Source: SM1-50 sp964467345
GTDB taxonomy: Archaea; Thermoplasmatota; E2; DHVEG-1
DNA length: 64,000 bases
Assembly (NCBI GenBank): GCA_964467345.1
Contig: CAYXPY010000001.1
Location: 62,001-126,000, forward strand
Reading direction: 5' to 3'
The position numbers and the translations under genes are program-made. Numbering within the stretch: the stretch's first letter is position 1; the number at the start of each line of letters is the position of its first letter. The notes beneath the pieces were generated by a model, which was not told where the DNA came from, made no database searches, and saw only the letters and a program-made list of their open reading frames with translations. Below, piece by piece: positions 32,359-41,101 of the stretch.

Positions 32359-34383
32359 TTATCGTTCATCGCTACGAAGGGTGGTCTTTTGCGTCTTACG
32401 CTCTGATTCGAGTTCTACTTTCCCAATGATTTTAGGAGGGCGCATTTCTTTTAATTTTCGCAAAAGCTCTTCTTTCCCAGTTCCTACCAGTGCATTTTGA
32501 AGAACATCGGTCAACGTTTCAACAGGGATAATTTCAATAATTGTTTTGTATTTATCCTCGATTAACACATCATTGAGATTTGCTTTCGGTATAAGTACGG
32601 TCTTGACTCCTGCCTCTGCAGCAGCCTCAATTTTTGCTGTCACACCACCGATTGGTAACACAGTTCCTCGGATGCTTATCGAACCTGTCATCGCGACATC
32701 CTGCCGCACTGGGACATTCTCCATAGCGGAAATGACAGCTGTTATCAGAGAAATGCTTGCTGAGTCGCCTTCTACACCTTCGTAGGTACCGATGAACTGG
32801 ATGTGTATATCGTGTTTGGAGATATCTCGTCCCATATATTTTTTAATAATCGCAGAAATATTCTGAACCGATTCTTTCGCAATATCACCAAGTTTGCCTG
32901 TGGCAATGACTTTTCCCTCTGATTGTGACCCTGCAGGTGTGACTTCTGCGACGATGGGCAGGACCAATCCGGAGAATTCACTCATTGATGGATCAGCAGA
33001 ATGGACTGCAAGTCCATTGACAACACCGACCTCTTCACCTAACGTTCTAAAGGACCGATAGCTCTTTTGCGATTCCAACGCCCTGTCTGCTACCTGCTGT
33101 TCTAGGGATCGTGCGATACGTTTTGCTTCAATGACATGATTCGGTGTGATGATTGTGTCGGCACGTTCATACGCAATATCTCCAGCCACTCGGATCAAAC
33201 CACCAAGTTCACGTAATCGAAGTGATAGTTTTCCTTTCCGACCTGCCCGGCGTTGTGCTTCGTGAATGACCTCTGCGACTGCTTCTTTGGTAAAATGATG
33301 GATTTTCCCATCTTTCTTTACCTCTTGGGCGACAAATCGTATGAGTTTTTCCCGATTTTCATGGGTGTCTTCCATCACACTGTTCAGATAGCTTTCGTAC
33401 CCATATCCTCGTATTCGAGATCGTAGTGCAGGATGCATACCATTTAAAGCATCAAGGTTCCCTGCGGAAACAAGAATAAAGTCACAGGGAGCAGGCTCTG
33501 TTTTTACCATCGCACCAAAACTTCGCTCCGATTGTCCCGTAATTTGAAATTTTTTCTCCTGGATAGCGGTTAATAAATGTTGCTGTGAGGGTAACCCTAA
33601 TGTGTTTATCTCATCGATATAGAGGACTCCTTTATGTGCGCGGTGAATAGCCCCCGCTTCGACAAGCTGATGTGGAGGTGTTTCCAAACCAGCTGACTGG
33701 AAGGGATCGTGACGCACATCTCCGAGTAATGCACCGGAATGTGCAGCGGTTGCATCAATAAATGGAGGGACATCATTTTTCTCATGCGACACTAACAGTT
33801 TTGGAATCATTTGTAATTCTCTCCTCTGAGAAAATCCACCTCTTGCCACTATAAGATAAACCATGACGGCAGCAATGACCCCGAAAATTGCGTATTCGAA
33901 TCGTTCTGTGACTATCGCTCCTATAAGAGACAGGGTTACTATTAATAAAACAATACCAAGAATCATGCTGTTTTGTTGTTCTACCTTTCTTTTTGCATCA
34001 TCCCGTTGTGCTCGAATGATTTCTTGAGCTTTTCCTGCGGGGACGACACGTATTGTTGGGGTATTTGTGTCTTCGCTGTTTGGATAGACAATTATATCTT
34101 CGAGTTCTCCTTTGGGTAAGAACTCAGTCATAGCACGAGCAACCATTGATTTCCCGGTCCCTGGGTCGCCAATAAGCATCACGTGTCGTTTCTGTTCGGC
34201 TGCCTTCTTGACGATAGCGACGGTTTGGTCTTGACCTATGACTTGATCAAGGAGGCTCTCGGGTACTTTGATGTCCTCAGTGGTATTAAATTTAATATCC
34301 TGAATCCATTTATCGATAGGAGGTAACTCCTCTGTTTCTTGTTCATTTTTTTCTAGCGGGATATCTGTCTGTTTTTTAGCCAT
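32359..34383 (-). CDS. lonB: Archaeal membrane-anchored ATP-dependent protease LonB
   Basis: The AAA+ domain has Walker A GDPGTGKSMVARAM near residue 75. Two transmembrane helices are inserted between Walker A and B (about residues 138-182, ILGIVLLIVTLSLIGAIVTE), as in archaeal LonB. Walker B is VLYIDEINTL. The C-terminal Lon protease domain has the Ser-Lys dyad in EGDSASISLITAV and PIGGVTAKIEAA. The enzyme degrades misfolded and regulatory proteins at the membrane. The start is ATG 34383 (MAKKQTDIP); an in-frame TTG at 34389 would add two residues. Confidence 0.96.
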   Translation of the reverse strand: MAKKQTDIPLEKNEQETEELPPIDKWIQDIKFNTTEDIKVPESLLDQVIGQDQTVAIVKKAAEQKRHVMLIGDPGTGKSMVARAMTEFLPKGELEDIIVYPNSEDTNTPTIRVVPAGKAQEIIRAQRDDAKRKVEQQNSMILGIVLLIVTLSLIGAIVTERFEYAIFGVIAAVMVYLIVARGGFSQRRELQMIPKLLVSHEKNDVPPFIDATAAHSGALLGDVRHDPFQSAGLETPPHQLVEAGAIHRAHKGVLYIDEINTLGLPSQQHLLTAIQEKKFQITGQSERSFGAMVKTEPAPCDFILVSAGNLDALNGMHPALRSRIRGYGYESYLNSVMEDTHENREKLIRFVAQEVKKDGKIHHFTKEAVAEVIHEAQRRAGRKGKLSLRLRELGGLIRVAGDIAYERADTIITPNHVIEAKRIARSLEQQVADRALESQKSYRSFRTLGEEVGVVNGLAVHSADPSMSEFSGLVLPIVAEVTPAGSQSEGKVIATGKLGDIAKESVQNISAIIKKYMGRDISKHDIHIQFIGTYEGVEGDSASISLITAVISAMENVPVRQDVAMTGSISIRGTVLPIGGVTAKIEAAAEAGVKTVLIPKANLNDVLIEDKYKTIIEIIPVETLTDVLQNALVGTGKEELLRKLKEMRPPKIIGKVELESERKTQKTTLRSDER

Positions 34384-34498
34384 GGTCAAAACACCTATTT
34401 ACGAGCGTCTGGTTTCGCATCCTCTTTTAAGACCCATCGACATATACACATGACGTATTTCAATTTTTTTCTTACCTGTAAAATGTATCGCCGTTGGC

Positions 34499-34510
34499 TT
34501 TATAATATAA
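34499..34510 (+). promoter_or_regulatory. TATA box for the bactofilin-like gene
   Basis: TTTATAATATAA ends 20 bases before the ATG at 34531, fitting a leaderless transcript. Confidence 0.5.
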
Positions 34511-34530
34511 TAGCTCATATGGTTTGAATA

Positions 34531-35454
34531 ATGGCTTTTGACAGAAAAACGCTTGTCGTTCCAGATAAAACCTCTTTTGAGGAGGATGTCATCTCGACGA
34601 AGGGCGATGTCGTCATTGGTGATCGTTCACTAGTACGTTTTGGAGTGAATACCGATGGTCGCATTTTTGTTGGTGAACATGCGATTATTGATGGTACTCT
34701 TGATTCGCCTCTTGATATTCGAGTAGATATCTTTTCATCAATAGGCGGCGATATCCGGAGTGGAGGGAACGTCTATTTAGGAGAGAAAACAAGAATTAAA
34801 GGGTCGCTTTCACTCAAAGGAGATCTGGATGTTGGTGATAGCGTTGAAATTGAGAAAGGATTCGAAGCAAAAGGATGGATCAATATTAGAAACCCCGTCC
34901 CTATTGTTATATATATATTTGTATATCTAATGCAGTTGTTGAAATTGGGAAGAAGCGAAGAAATCGAACGGATACTTGAAGAATTGGAACAAAACGATGG
35001 AGACACCATACCAATATCCGAATCATTCCTTTTTTTACCAAATAACTCAATCATTAGCACATCCAGTTCAAAAGTCGAAGGAAATCTACAGATTGGAAAA
35101 GAATGCAAATTATTAGGAAATTACGATGTGAAAGGAAATGTCTCAGTCAACGAGAAATCGGAAATCTTTGGTGCAATAAAATCCACAGGAAACATATTTA
35201 TCGGCAAAAAGGTAAAAATCCATGGAAATATTACCTCTACAGCGTTGGTGAATATCACAGACCAAGCACATATCATCGGTGACATCGATGCAGAGGAAAT
35301 TTTGCTATCAAAAACCGCTTCAATACAAGGAACAATACTAGCAAAGAAAGGCACCTCATTTGTCGATGTTGCAAAAGAAATGGCATCTGAAAAGATTACC
35401 CGCTTTGACAATGATGTTGACATGGTTGATGAAGTAAAAGAAATGTTGGAGTAG
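34531..35454 (+). CDS. Bactofilin-like polymer-forming protein with internal hydrophobic segment
   Basis: The 307-aa protein is built of short repeats typical of the bactofilin beta-solenoid (GDVVIGDRSLVRFGVNTDG, GGNVYLGEKTRIKGSLSLKG, GNIFIGKKVKIHGNITSTA). Two solenoid halves (residues 15-120 and 165-285) are separated by a hydrophobic stretch (PVPIVIYIFVYLMQLL, about 123-138) that could be a membrane anchor. Bactofilins polymerise without nucleotide and scaffold cell-shape or envelope proteins. It is followed 6 bases later by ychF. Role in archaea is poorly known. Confidence 0.78.
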   Translation: MAFDRKTLVVPDKTSFEEDVISTKGDVVIGDRSLVRFGVNTDGRIFVGEHAIIDGTLDSPLDIRVDIFSSIGGDIRSGGNVYLGEKTRIKGSLSLKGDLDVGDSVEIEKGFEAKGWINIRNPVPIVIYIFVYLMQLLKLGRSEEIERILEELEQNDGDTIPISESFLFLPNNSIISTSSSKVEGNLQIGKECKLLGNYDVKGNVSVNEKSEIFGAIKSTGNIFIGKKVKIHGNITSTALVNITDQAHIIGDIDAEEILLSKTASIQGTILAKKGTSFVDVAKEMASEKITRFDNDVDMVDEVKEMLE

Positions 35455-35460
35455 AAAAAA

Positions 35461-36654
35461 ATGCAACTTGGTATAGTTGGAAAACCAAATGTTGGAAAAT
35501 CTACTTTTTTCAACGCAGCTACCAAAGCGCATGCCGAGATAGCAAATTACCCTTTTACAACCATCGAGGCCAACCGTGGTGTCATGTACATCCGCAAACC
35601 ATGCCCCTGCAGAGACGCTCATGTTACCTGCACGCCTCATAACTCACGATGTATCGATGGGATACGATTCGTCCCCATCGAGGCGATAGATGTCGCTGGA
35701 CTTGTCCCTGATGCCCATAAAGGGAAAGGATTGGGAAACAAATTTCTTGATGATCTTCGACAAGCACACGCCTTAATCCATATTGTCGATGCCTCAGGAA
35801 GCACGGATGCAGAAGGAAACCCCTGTAATGTTGGGACCCACGACCCTCTCTCAGATGTCGCATTTCTTGAAAAAGAAATCAATTATTGGCTCTTTGGTAT
35901 CATAAAGAAAAGTTGGGAAGTCATCGCACGAAAATGCGAACTTGAAGGGAAAAAAATTGAAAAAATGCTTGCAGAACAGCTCACCGGTCTTGGGATAAAG
36001 GAAGAACATATCACCGGAGCTATCAGAAAAATCAATCTTGATAACGCAAGACCATCCCAATGGAAAGACGAACAGATTATCAAACTCACGGATTATGTTC
36101 GTATCATAAGTAAACCAATTATTATCGCGTTTAACAAATGCGACAAAGCACCAGAAGCACTTATGGAAAAAAGAAACGAACTGACAAACTATATTGTTAT
36201 CCCCTGCAGTGCAGAAAGCGAGTTAGCTTTAAATAACGCATCAGAAAAAGGAATTATCTCATATACACCCGGTTCAAATGATTTCTCGATTCTTAAGAAA
36301 GAAGAACTGACTGAAAATCAACTCAAAGCATTGGAGTACATCAAAACACATGTCCTTGCAAAATATGGTTCGACAGGTGTACAAAAATGTATCGACGAAG
36401 CAGTACGCATGCTTGACCTCATTGTCGTTTATCCTGTTGAAGACGAACATCATCTGACTGATAAAGAAGGACGCGTGCTTCCTGATGCGCACCTCATCCC
36501 ACGAGGATCAACCGCAAAAGACCTTGCTTATAAAGTCCATACAGACCTCGGCGACCATTTTATCAGGGGTATCGACGCACGAACCCATCGGGTCATCGGG
36601 GCGGACCATCAGCTGAAAGACGGGGATATTATCAGCATCATCGCAGATGGGTAA
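35461..36654 (+). CDS. ychF: YchF/OLA1-family GTPase/ATPase
   Basis: The 397-aa protein has an Obg-like G domain: G1 is GKPNVGKST at residues 7-15, G3 is DVAGLVPDAHKGKGLGN, and the fourth motif is NKCD. A helical insertion follows, and a C-terminal TGS domain (DAHLIPRGSTAKDLAYKVHT) ends the protein. YchF/OLA1 proteins hydrolyse ATP or GTP and associate with ribosomes. A CPC...C cysteine set near residues 48-65 is seen in archaeal forms. It lies 6 bases after the bactofilin-like gene, so co-transcription is likely. Confidence 0.94.
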   Translation: MQLGIVGKPNVGKSTFFNAATKAHAEIANYPFTTIEANRGVMYIRKPCPCRDAHVTCTPHNSRCIDGIRFVPIEAIDVAGLVPDAHKGKGLGNKFLDDLRQAHALIHIVDASGSTDAEGNPCNVGTHDPLSDVAFLEKEINYWLFGIIKKSWEVIARKCELEGKKIEKMLAEQLTGLGIKEEHITGAIRKINLDNARPSQWKDEQIIKLTDYVRIISKPIIIAFNKCDKAPEALMEKRNELTNYIVIPCSAESELALNNASEKGIISYTPGSNDFSILKKEELTENQLKALEYIKTHVLAKYGSTGVQKCIDEAVRMLDLIVVYPVEDEHHLTDKEGRVLPDAHLIPRGSTAKDLAYKVHTDLGDHFIRGIDARTHRVIGADHQLKDGDIISIIADG

Positions 36655-36758
36655 ACATCGCAAGCGGATACTTCGCCGAACATGTAGGTGCATATAGAGC
36701 TGCACGGTGAAGGGATAACGAGCTGCCCTGTAGATGCATAGGTATCTACAAAACAGCC

Positions 36759-36766
36759 TTTTATAG
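36759..36766 (+). promoter_or_regulatory. TATA box for the basic two-helix membrane protein
   Basis: TTTTATAG lies about 65 bases before the GTG start at 36827, implying a leader of about 35 bases that carries the AGGAGGA site. Confidence 0.4.
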
Positions 36767-36813
36767 TCCGGTCTTGTTGCTTTTTTGGGATCACTAAAAA
36801 AATATTCTTCACT

Positions 36814-36820
36814 AGGAGGA
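36814..36820 (+). promoter_or_regulatory. Shine-Dalgarno site selecting a GTG start
   Basis: AGGAGGA lies 6 bases before GTG at 36827. It favours this start over in-frame ATG codons at 36785 (upstream of the site) and 36956. Confidence 0.65.
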
Positions 36821-36826
36821 AGAACG

Positions 36827-37336
36827 GTGTCGATAAGAAAAATTAGCAATAAAAGTCTATCGCGAAATTTGAAAACAAGAAAAGCGCCATTACGGGTGCT
36901 TCCCTTAGCCACCTTTAATTCTAGACACCATATAAAACAAAAAAGAAACAAAAAAATGATGGAGGAATACGAATCTCAATCCATTCCCCCATCAACAATG
37001 CAAAACAAACTTCAAAAAGTCATTCGATCGACAGGGAACAGTCTTAAAAACACCGCGAAAAAAGCACCACTTACCATTAAACCATTGATCAGTTTCCATT
37101 TCAAAATGAATCCTTTACGATGGATCTTGATACTTATCTTTGTCTATCTTGCTGCGGGAACCGGTATTGTGATGATCCAGGACGGGACCGAATCGCTAAA
37201 AACCATCGTCATCTATAGTATTATGGGATTTTTCACGTTCTTTATGGGCTATCTCGGTTGGATCCTTGCCCGTGATGTTCTCATGATAGTCTTTGGAAAG
37301 AAACATGCTCGAAATGAGCTTGAAATTGAGACATAA
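36827..37336 (+). CDS. Basic N-terminus, two-helix membrane protein, unknown function
   Basis: From GTG 36827 the product is 169 aa. A strongly basic, likely disordered N-terminal half (VSIRKISNKSLSRNLKTRK) is followed by two transmembrane helices (about residues 98-116 and 125-150) and a short charged tail. I recognise no family. A good Shine-Dalgarno decides the start; a shorter ATG start at 36956 (MMEEYESQS) is possible and has a TATA-like ATATAAAA upstream (36930-36937). Confidence 0.55.
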   Translation: MSIRKISNKSLSRNLKTRKAPLRVLPLATFNSRHHIKQKRNKKMMEEYESQSIPPSTMQNKLQKVIRSTGNSLKNTAKKAPLTIKPLISFHFKMNPLRWILILIFVYLAAGTGIVMIQDGTESLKTIVIYSIMGFFTFFMGYLGWILARDVLMIVFGKKHARNELEIET

Positions 37337-37398
37337 ACATTGTCTCATCCTCTATCCTTTTATATCATTCTTTTTATTGTCCTGTTGAGGTATCCTAC

Positions 37399-38229
37399 GT
37401 GATCTTCTTTGATAACCATCTTCATCTTCGACGAGACGGGAGATTTCTTGACGCTATAAAAGAATTCCAAAACGCTGGTGGAACCCATTTCTGCCTGTGC
37501 CAATATCCGATGACAGCAATCGTCTTAAAAGAGAAAAGTTACCTATCGTGCTATGAAGAAACATTGCGTATGGCTGAAGAAATACAAACAGCGATCAAGG
37601 TCGGTGTTTTTGTCGTTGTCGGTCCATACCCCGTCGACCTTCTTACATTACAGGAAACGTTCGGGAGAGAAGCAGCTATCTCGATTATGAAAAAAGGGAT
37701 GGATGACGCAGCAGCCCTTTGTGAAGAAAAAAAATGCATTGCTATCGGTGAGATAGGACGACCCCATTTTCCCGTAAACCAGCAACTCATCCAAGACTCA
37801 AACGACATCCTAGTATATGGGATGCAGAAAGCAAAAGACGTTGGTGTACCGGTCGTGTTACATACGGAAACTACCACACCTTCGCAATGCAAAGAATTGG
37901 TTGAAATGGGAAAAAAAGTTGGTTTAAAACCAGAAAAAATAATCAAACATTTTGCACCACCGCTCATCAACTCCACTGAAAATTATGGATTGATTCCATC
38001 GGTCCTTGCCAGCAGAAAAAATATAATCGAGGCGATCGGAAAAGGAACCCGGTTTCTTATGGAGACAGACTACATCGACGATCTCCGACGCCCTGGGGCA
38101 GTCCTTGCCCCAAAATCAGTGCCAAAACTGACAAAAAGGCTTATCGAAGAACAAATCATGTCAGAACAACAAGCATATACGATTCATGTCACAAATCCTC
38201 AGAACATCTATGGAATGGAGATAGAATAA
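37399..38229 (+). CDS. TatD-related TIM-barrel metal-dependent hydrolase
   Basis: The 276-aa protein shows metal-binding motifs of the TatD-like amidohydrolase group: FDNHLHL at the N-terminus, AIGEIGRPHF, VVLHTETTT, KHFAPP and METDYIDD. It belongs to the archaeal branch of predicted metal-dependent hydrolases related to TatD nucleases. The substrate is unknown. The gene begins with GTG at 37399. It may be the first gene of a run leading to thpR, PAP2 and cca. Confidence 0.82.
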   Translation: MIFFDNHLHLRRDGRFLDAIKEFQNAGGTHFCLCQYPMTAIVLKEKSYLSCYEETLRMAEEIQTAIKVGVFVVVGPYPVDLLTLQETFGREAAISIMKKGMDDAAALCEEKKCIAIGEIGRPHFPVNQQLIQDSNDILVYGMQKAKDVGVPVVLHTETTTPSQCKELVEMGKKVGLKPEKIIKHFAPPLINSTENYGLIPSVLASRKNIIEAIGKGTRFLMETDYIDDLRRPGAVLAPKSVPKLTKRLIEEQIMSEQQAYTIHVTNPQNIYGMEIE

Positions 38230-38293
38230 CATTTCCGATAATCAAACCTATAAAGAGGTAAATGATGTATTGATACACATCAGAGGACGTTGC

Positions 38294-38848
38294 ATGTCAA
38301 TCTTTAGAGGTTTTATCGCAATAGATATTACCGCCACCCCGGCCTTACTGGGATTTGTAAAAGAAATAAGCAAGACAGGAGCGGATGTGAAACTCGTCGA
38401 ACCAGAAAACATCCATATCACGATAAAGTTCCTTGGTGACACTGATGAAAAATATATCGATGCCATCGAAATGAGCATCAAAGAATCGGTCAAGGACATC
38501 TCACCATTTCCAATCACGCTCAAAGGAACAGGCGTCTTTCCAAATGACAAGTACATAAAAGTCCTATGGGTGGGTATCACTAATACCAGCGAAATAGAAA
38601 CAATAGCCCGTTCCATTGACACCTCGCTGGCTGCATTGGGATTCAAAAAGGAACAAAAAGGGTTTTCCGCCCATCTGACGGTGGGTCGTGTCAAAACAGC
38701 CAGGAAGAAAGATCAACTTCTCAGTGTCATAGAACGTTTCAACAACGAAGAATTCACTACTCAAGAGGTCCGTTCGATTGTGCTGAAGAAAAGCGACCTT
38801 ACCCCGAAAGGACCGATTTATTCCACAATACGAGAAATACACCTATGA
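38294..38848 (+). CDS. thpR: RNA 2',3'-cyclic phosphodiesterase ThpR
   Basis: This 2H-phosphoesterase has the two diagnostic tetrapeptides: HITIKFLG near residue 43 and HLTVGRVK near residue 129. ThpR (LigT family) opens 2',3'-cyclic phosphates to 2'-phosphates and can join tRNA halves in vitro. Pairing with the CCA-adding enzyme two genes downstream fits a tRNA role. ATG at 38294 (MSIFRGFIAIDI) is chosen because the conserved FRGFIAID follows directly; an in-frame TTG at 38270 would add eight unconserved residues. Confidence 0.93.
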   Translation: MSIFRGFIAIDITATPALLGFVKEISKTGADVKLVEPENIHITIKFLGDTDEKYIDAIEMSIKESVKDISPFPITLKGTGVFPNDKYIKVLWVGITNTSEIETIARSIDTSLAALGFKKEQKGFSAHLTVGRVKTARKKDQLLSVIERFNNEEFTTQEVRSIVLKKSDLTPKGPIYSTIREIHL

Positions 38849-38878
38849 GATGGCGGTGAAACCATAGAACCTTGGTTT

Positions 38879-39640
38879 TTGATTTTAGCGACTCTGAACA
38901 TCCTTCTGTTTGTCACCTCTGTAGTATTTATCATTCCAAAGATCACCTGGAAAAAAACGGTCCAGAACTATAAAAAAATACTCTCATCTCATATCACCCC
39001 GCTGCTGCTCATCATTCTAGTGGTTCTTGTTCATCTCCTGGAAGTTAACATTATCGATCCCTTTACGACCTCGCTCATCGGCCAAGACTTCACAGCAGCT
39101 ATAGAATCCATCGAAAACGGGGTGGTGTACTGGTTCTCCCAACATTGGACACCGATGCTTTTGTATTTTTTTGTCTTCATTTACATCGGCTTGTACCCAT
39201 TTCTACTCTGGTTTTCACTCCTCTATTTCTTACTTACCGATGAAAAAAAAGCGATGAAAACATTTGCCTATTGCCTTATTGGAATTTATGTTATTGCGTT
39301 GCCATTTTATCTGTTCGTACCAATCACAAACGTCTACACCTATTACGGGGGAACTTCAGCACTAGACGTAGCAATCCCTACAGTAGAACAGTTTTTTTAT
39401 ACAACGACGACAAACAACAACTGTTTCCCTTCACTACACGTCGCAATGTCACTACTCATCGCAAAAACTGCATCCTTTACCAGGAACAAAAGATTCATCT
39501 ACCTAACCTATCTCTGCGCTATTGGCGTTATCTGCGCAGTTATCTATTTAGCTATTCACTGGATAACTGATGTCATCGGAGGACTACTCCTTGTATTTGG
39601 GGTATTCGCTCTTGTTCACTACATCACAAAGGAGACATAA
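38879..39640 (+). CDS. PAP2-superfamily membrane phosphatase
   Basis: The protein has about six transmembrane helices. The PAP2 catalytic motifs are NNNCFPSLHVAMSLLIAK (motif 2, SxHxxxA) and AIHWITDVIGGLLL (motif 3, HxxxD). Such enzymes dephosphorylate lipid phosphates or, in the AUR1-like group, transfer phosphoinositol. The frame has no ATG near its start: TTG at 38879 is the nearest standard start. ATA at 38864 follows GGTGA by 4 bases and would give IEPWFLILATLNILL. The gene sits between thpR and cca on one strand. Confidence 0.8.
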   Translation: MILATLNILLFVTSVVFIIPKITWKKTVQNYKKILSSHITPLLLIILVVLVHLLEVNIIDPFTTSLIGQDFTAAIESIENGVVYWFSQHWTPMLLYFFVFIYIGLYPFLLWFSLLYFLLTDEKKAMKTFAYCLIGIYVIALPFYLFVPITNVYTYYGGTSALDVAIPTVEQFFYTTTTNNNCFPSLHVAMSLLIAKTASFTRNKRFIYLTYLCAIGVICAVIYLAIHWITDVIGGLLLVFGVFALVHYITKET

Positions 39641-40999
39641 ATGATCCCTGGATCAAAGCAAACTGAGAACAAAGTCTTAAAAAAAATTACACCGACTGCT
39701 AAGGAGAAAAAACAGATAGAACATATCATTGAATTACTCAAGCGAAAGGTACACAAAGAAATCATAAAGACAAAGATACCAATAAAAACGACACTTGTCG
39801 GGTCGACTGCGAAAGACACCTACATCCGTACTGCTGTCGACATCGACCTTTTCCTCCTCTTCCCAGCGACGACCCCGCGAGAAATACTACAAGAAAAAGG
39901 ACTTGCCATTGGTCGTGCGATCCTGGAGGACCAGGAAGAATGCTTCGCAGAACACCCCTATATCCGGGGGACGTTTAAAGGCTATAAGACGGAGTTGGTC
40001 CCCTGCTATAAAATCGACAATGCATCACAGAAACTCTCCGCGGTTGATCGTACGCCCTTACATACACAATACATAAACAAACACCTGAAGGAGTCGCAAA
40101 AAAGAGAAGTACGACTTTTCAAACAATTTCTCAAGGGTATCGGTTGCTATGGAGCAGAGGCAGAAATCGAAGGATTCTCAGGGTATCTATGCGAAATCAT
40201 GATCGTGAAATATGGGACATTCCAAGAGATAGTGGAAAATGTCGCACGATGGAGGTATGGAGAAAAACTTGCACTGTCTCCGGGGACATCCCCTGATTTT
40301 ACCAGCCCGTTAACTTTCATCGATCCGGTTGATTCTGAAAGGAATGTGGCATCTGCCCTTTCGAAAGAAAAATTTGATGTTTTACAAAAGGCTTGTATAG
40401 ACTATCAAAAACACCCACGCCTGAGCTTTTTCTTCCCTAAAAAACTTAAACCATGGTCGATTGTGACAATAAAAAAAGAGCTTCAAACGAGAGAAGTCAT
40501 CGCAGTGAGATTTCCAAAACCAGAGATCATCTCAGAGAATCTGTATCCTCAAATACGAAAGGCACTCAGAGCAATATGTGATCTCTGCGAACAATATGAC
40601 TTCATAATCCAAAACGCGACGTTTACTGTAGAACAGAAAAACGTATACATAATCCTTTTTCCAGCAGCAAGTACAATATCAAAAACCGTTCTGCATACAG
40701 GACCACCGATAAGACTGAAAAAAAATGCAGATGAGTTCATAAATAAATGGCTGGCTCACCCACGTACAACAAAAAAACCTTTTGAGAAAGAAAAACGATT
40801 ATATGTCGAAATAGAACGTGAATATACTGATATTGCAACACTTTTACACAGTCAAGTACAACAACTAAGTTTAGGCAAAAATATAGACGTTATGATTATA
40901 AGAAAATTCACAGTGCTCAAGAAAGAAGACTTACTACGAGAGGACCTTCGCGTGTTTTGGACCATGGTTCTTGACCAACGAATGAGCTGGGAGCGATAA
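39641..40999 (+). CDS. cca: CCA tRNA nucleotidyltransferase, archaeal class I
   Basis: The 452-aa enzyme has the class I CCA-adding catalytic motif: GSTAKDTYIR then VDIDLFLLF with the two metal-binding Asp residues, and the third carboxylate in TELVPCY. GAEAEIEGFSGYLCEI in the central domain is also characteristic. It adds CCA to tRNA 3' ends, which is needed because the tRNA genes here do not encode CCA. It starts immediately after the PAP2 gene's stop. Confidence 0.95.
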   Translation: MIPGSKQTENKVLKKITPTAKEKKQIEHIIELLKRKVHKEIIKTKIPIKTTLVGSTAKDTYIRTAVDIDLFLLFPATTPREILQEKGLAIGRAILEDQEECFAEHPYIRGTFKGYKTELVPCYKIDNASQKLSAVDRTPLHTQYINKHLKESQKREVRLFKQFLKGIGCYGAEAEIEGFSGYLCEIMIVKYGTFQEIVENVARWRYGEKLALSPGTSPDFTSPLTFIDPVDSERNVASALSKEKFDVLQKACIDYQKHPRLSFFFPKKLKPWSIVTIKKELQTREVIAVRFPKPEIISENLYPQIRKALRAICDLCEQYDFIIQNATFTVEQKNVYIILFPAASTISKTVLHTGPPIRLKKNADEFINKWLAHPRTTKKPFEKEKRLYVEIEREYTDIATLLHSQVQQLSLGKNIDVMIIRKFTVLKKEDLLREDLRVFWTMVLDQRMSWER

Positions 41000-41077
41000 T
41001 AAAGTCGAATTCCTATGATAATTCTTTGTATAGAAAAGAACCGGTATTTTCGTAATCCTTAAATCATAAAAGGAGAT

Positions 41078-41101
41078 ATGCATATGCAATTACATATGCA
41101 T
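41078..41101. promoter_or_regulatory. Inverted repeat at the start of the giant surface protein gene
   Basis: Perfect 8-bp arms ATGCATAT and ATATGCAT flank 8 bases. The element spans alternative start codons and lies about 10 bases before ATG 41111. It could be an operator or an mRNA hairpin affecting initiation. Confidence 0.35.

Noticed and set aside
38248..38694. 148-codon minus-strand ORF
   Set aside because: It is the antisense shadow of thpR, which has clear HxTx catalytic motifs in the plus strand.
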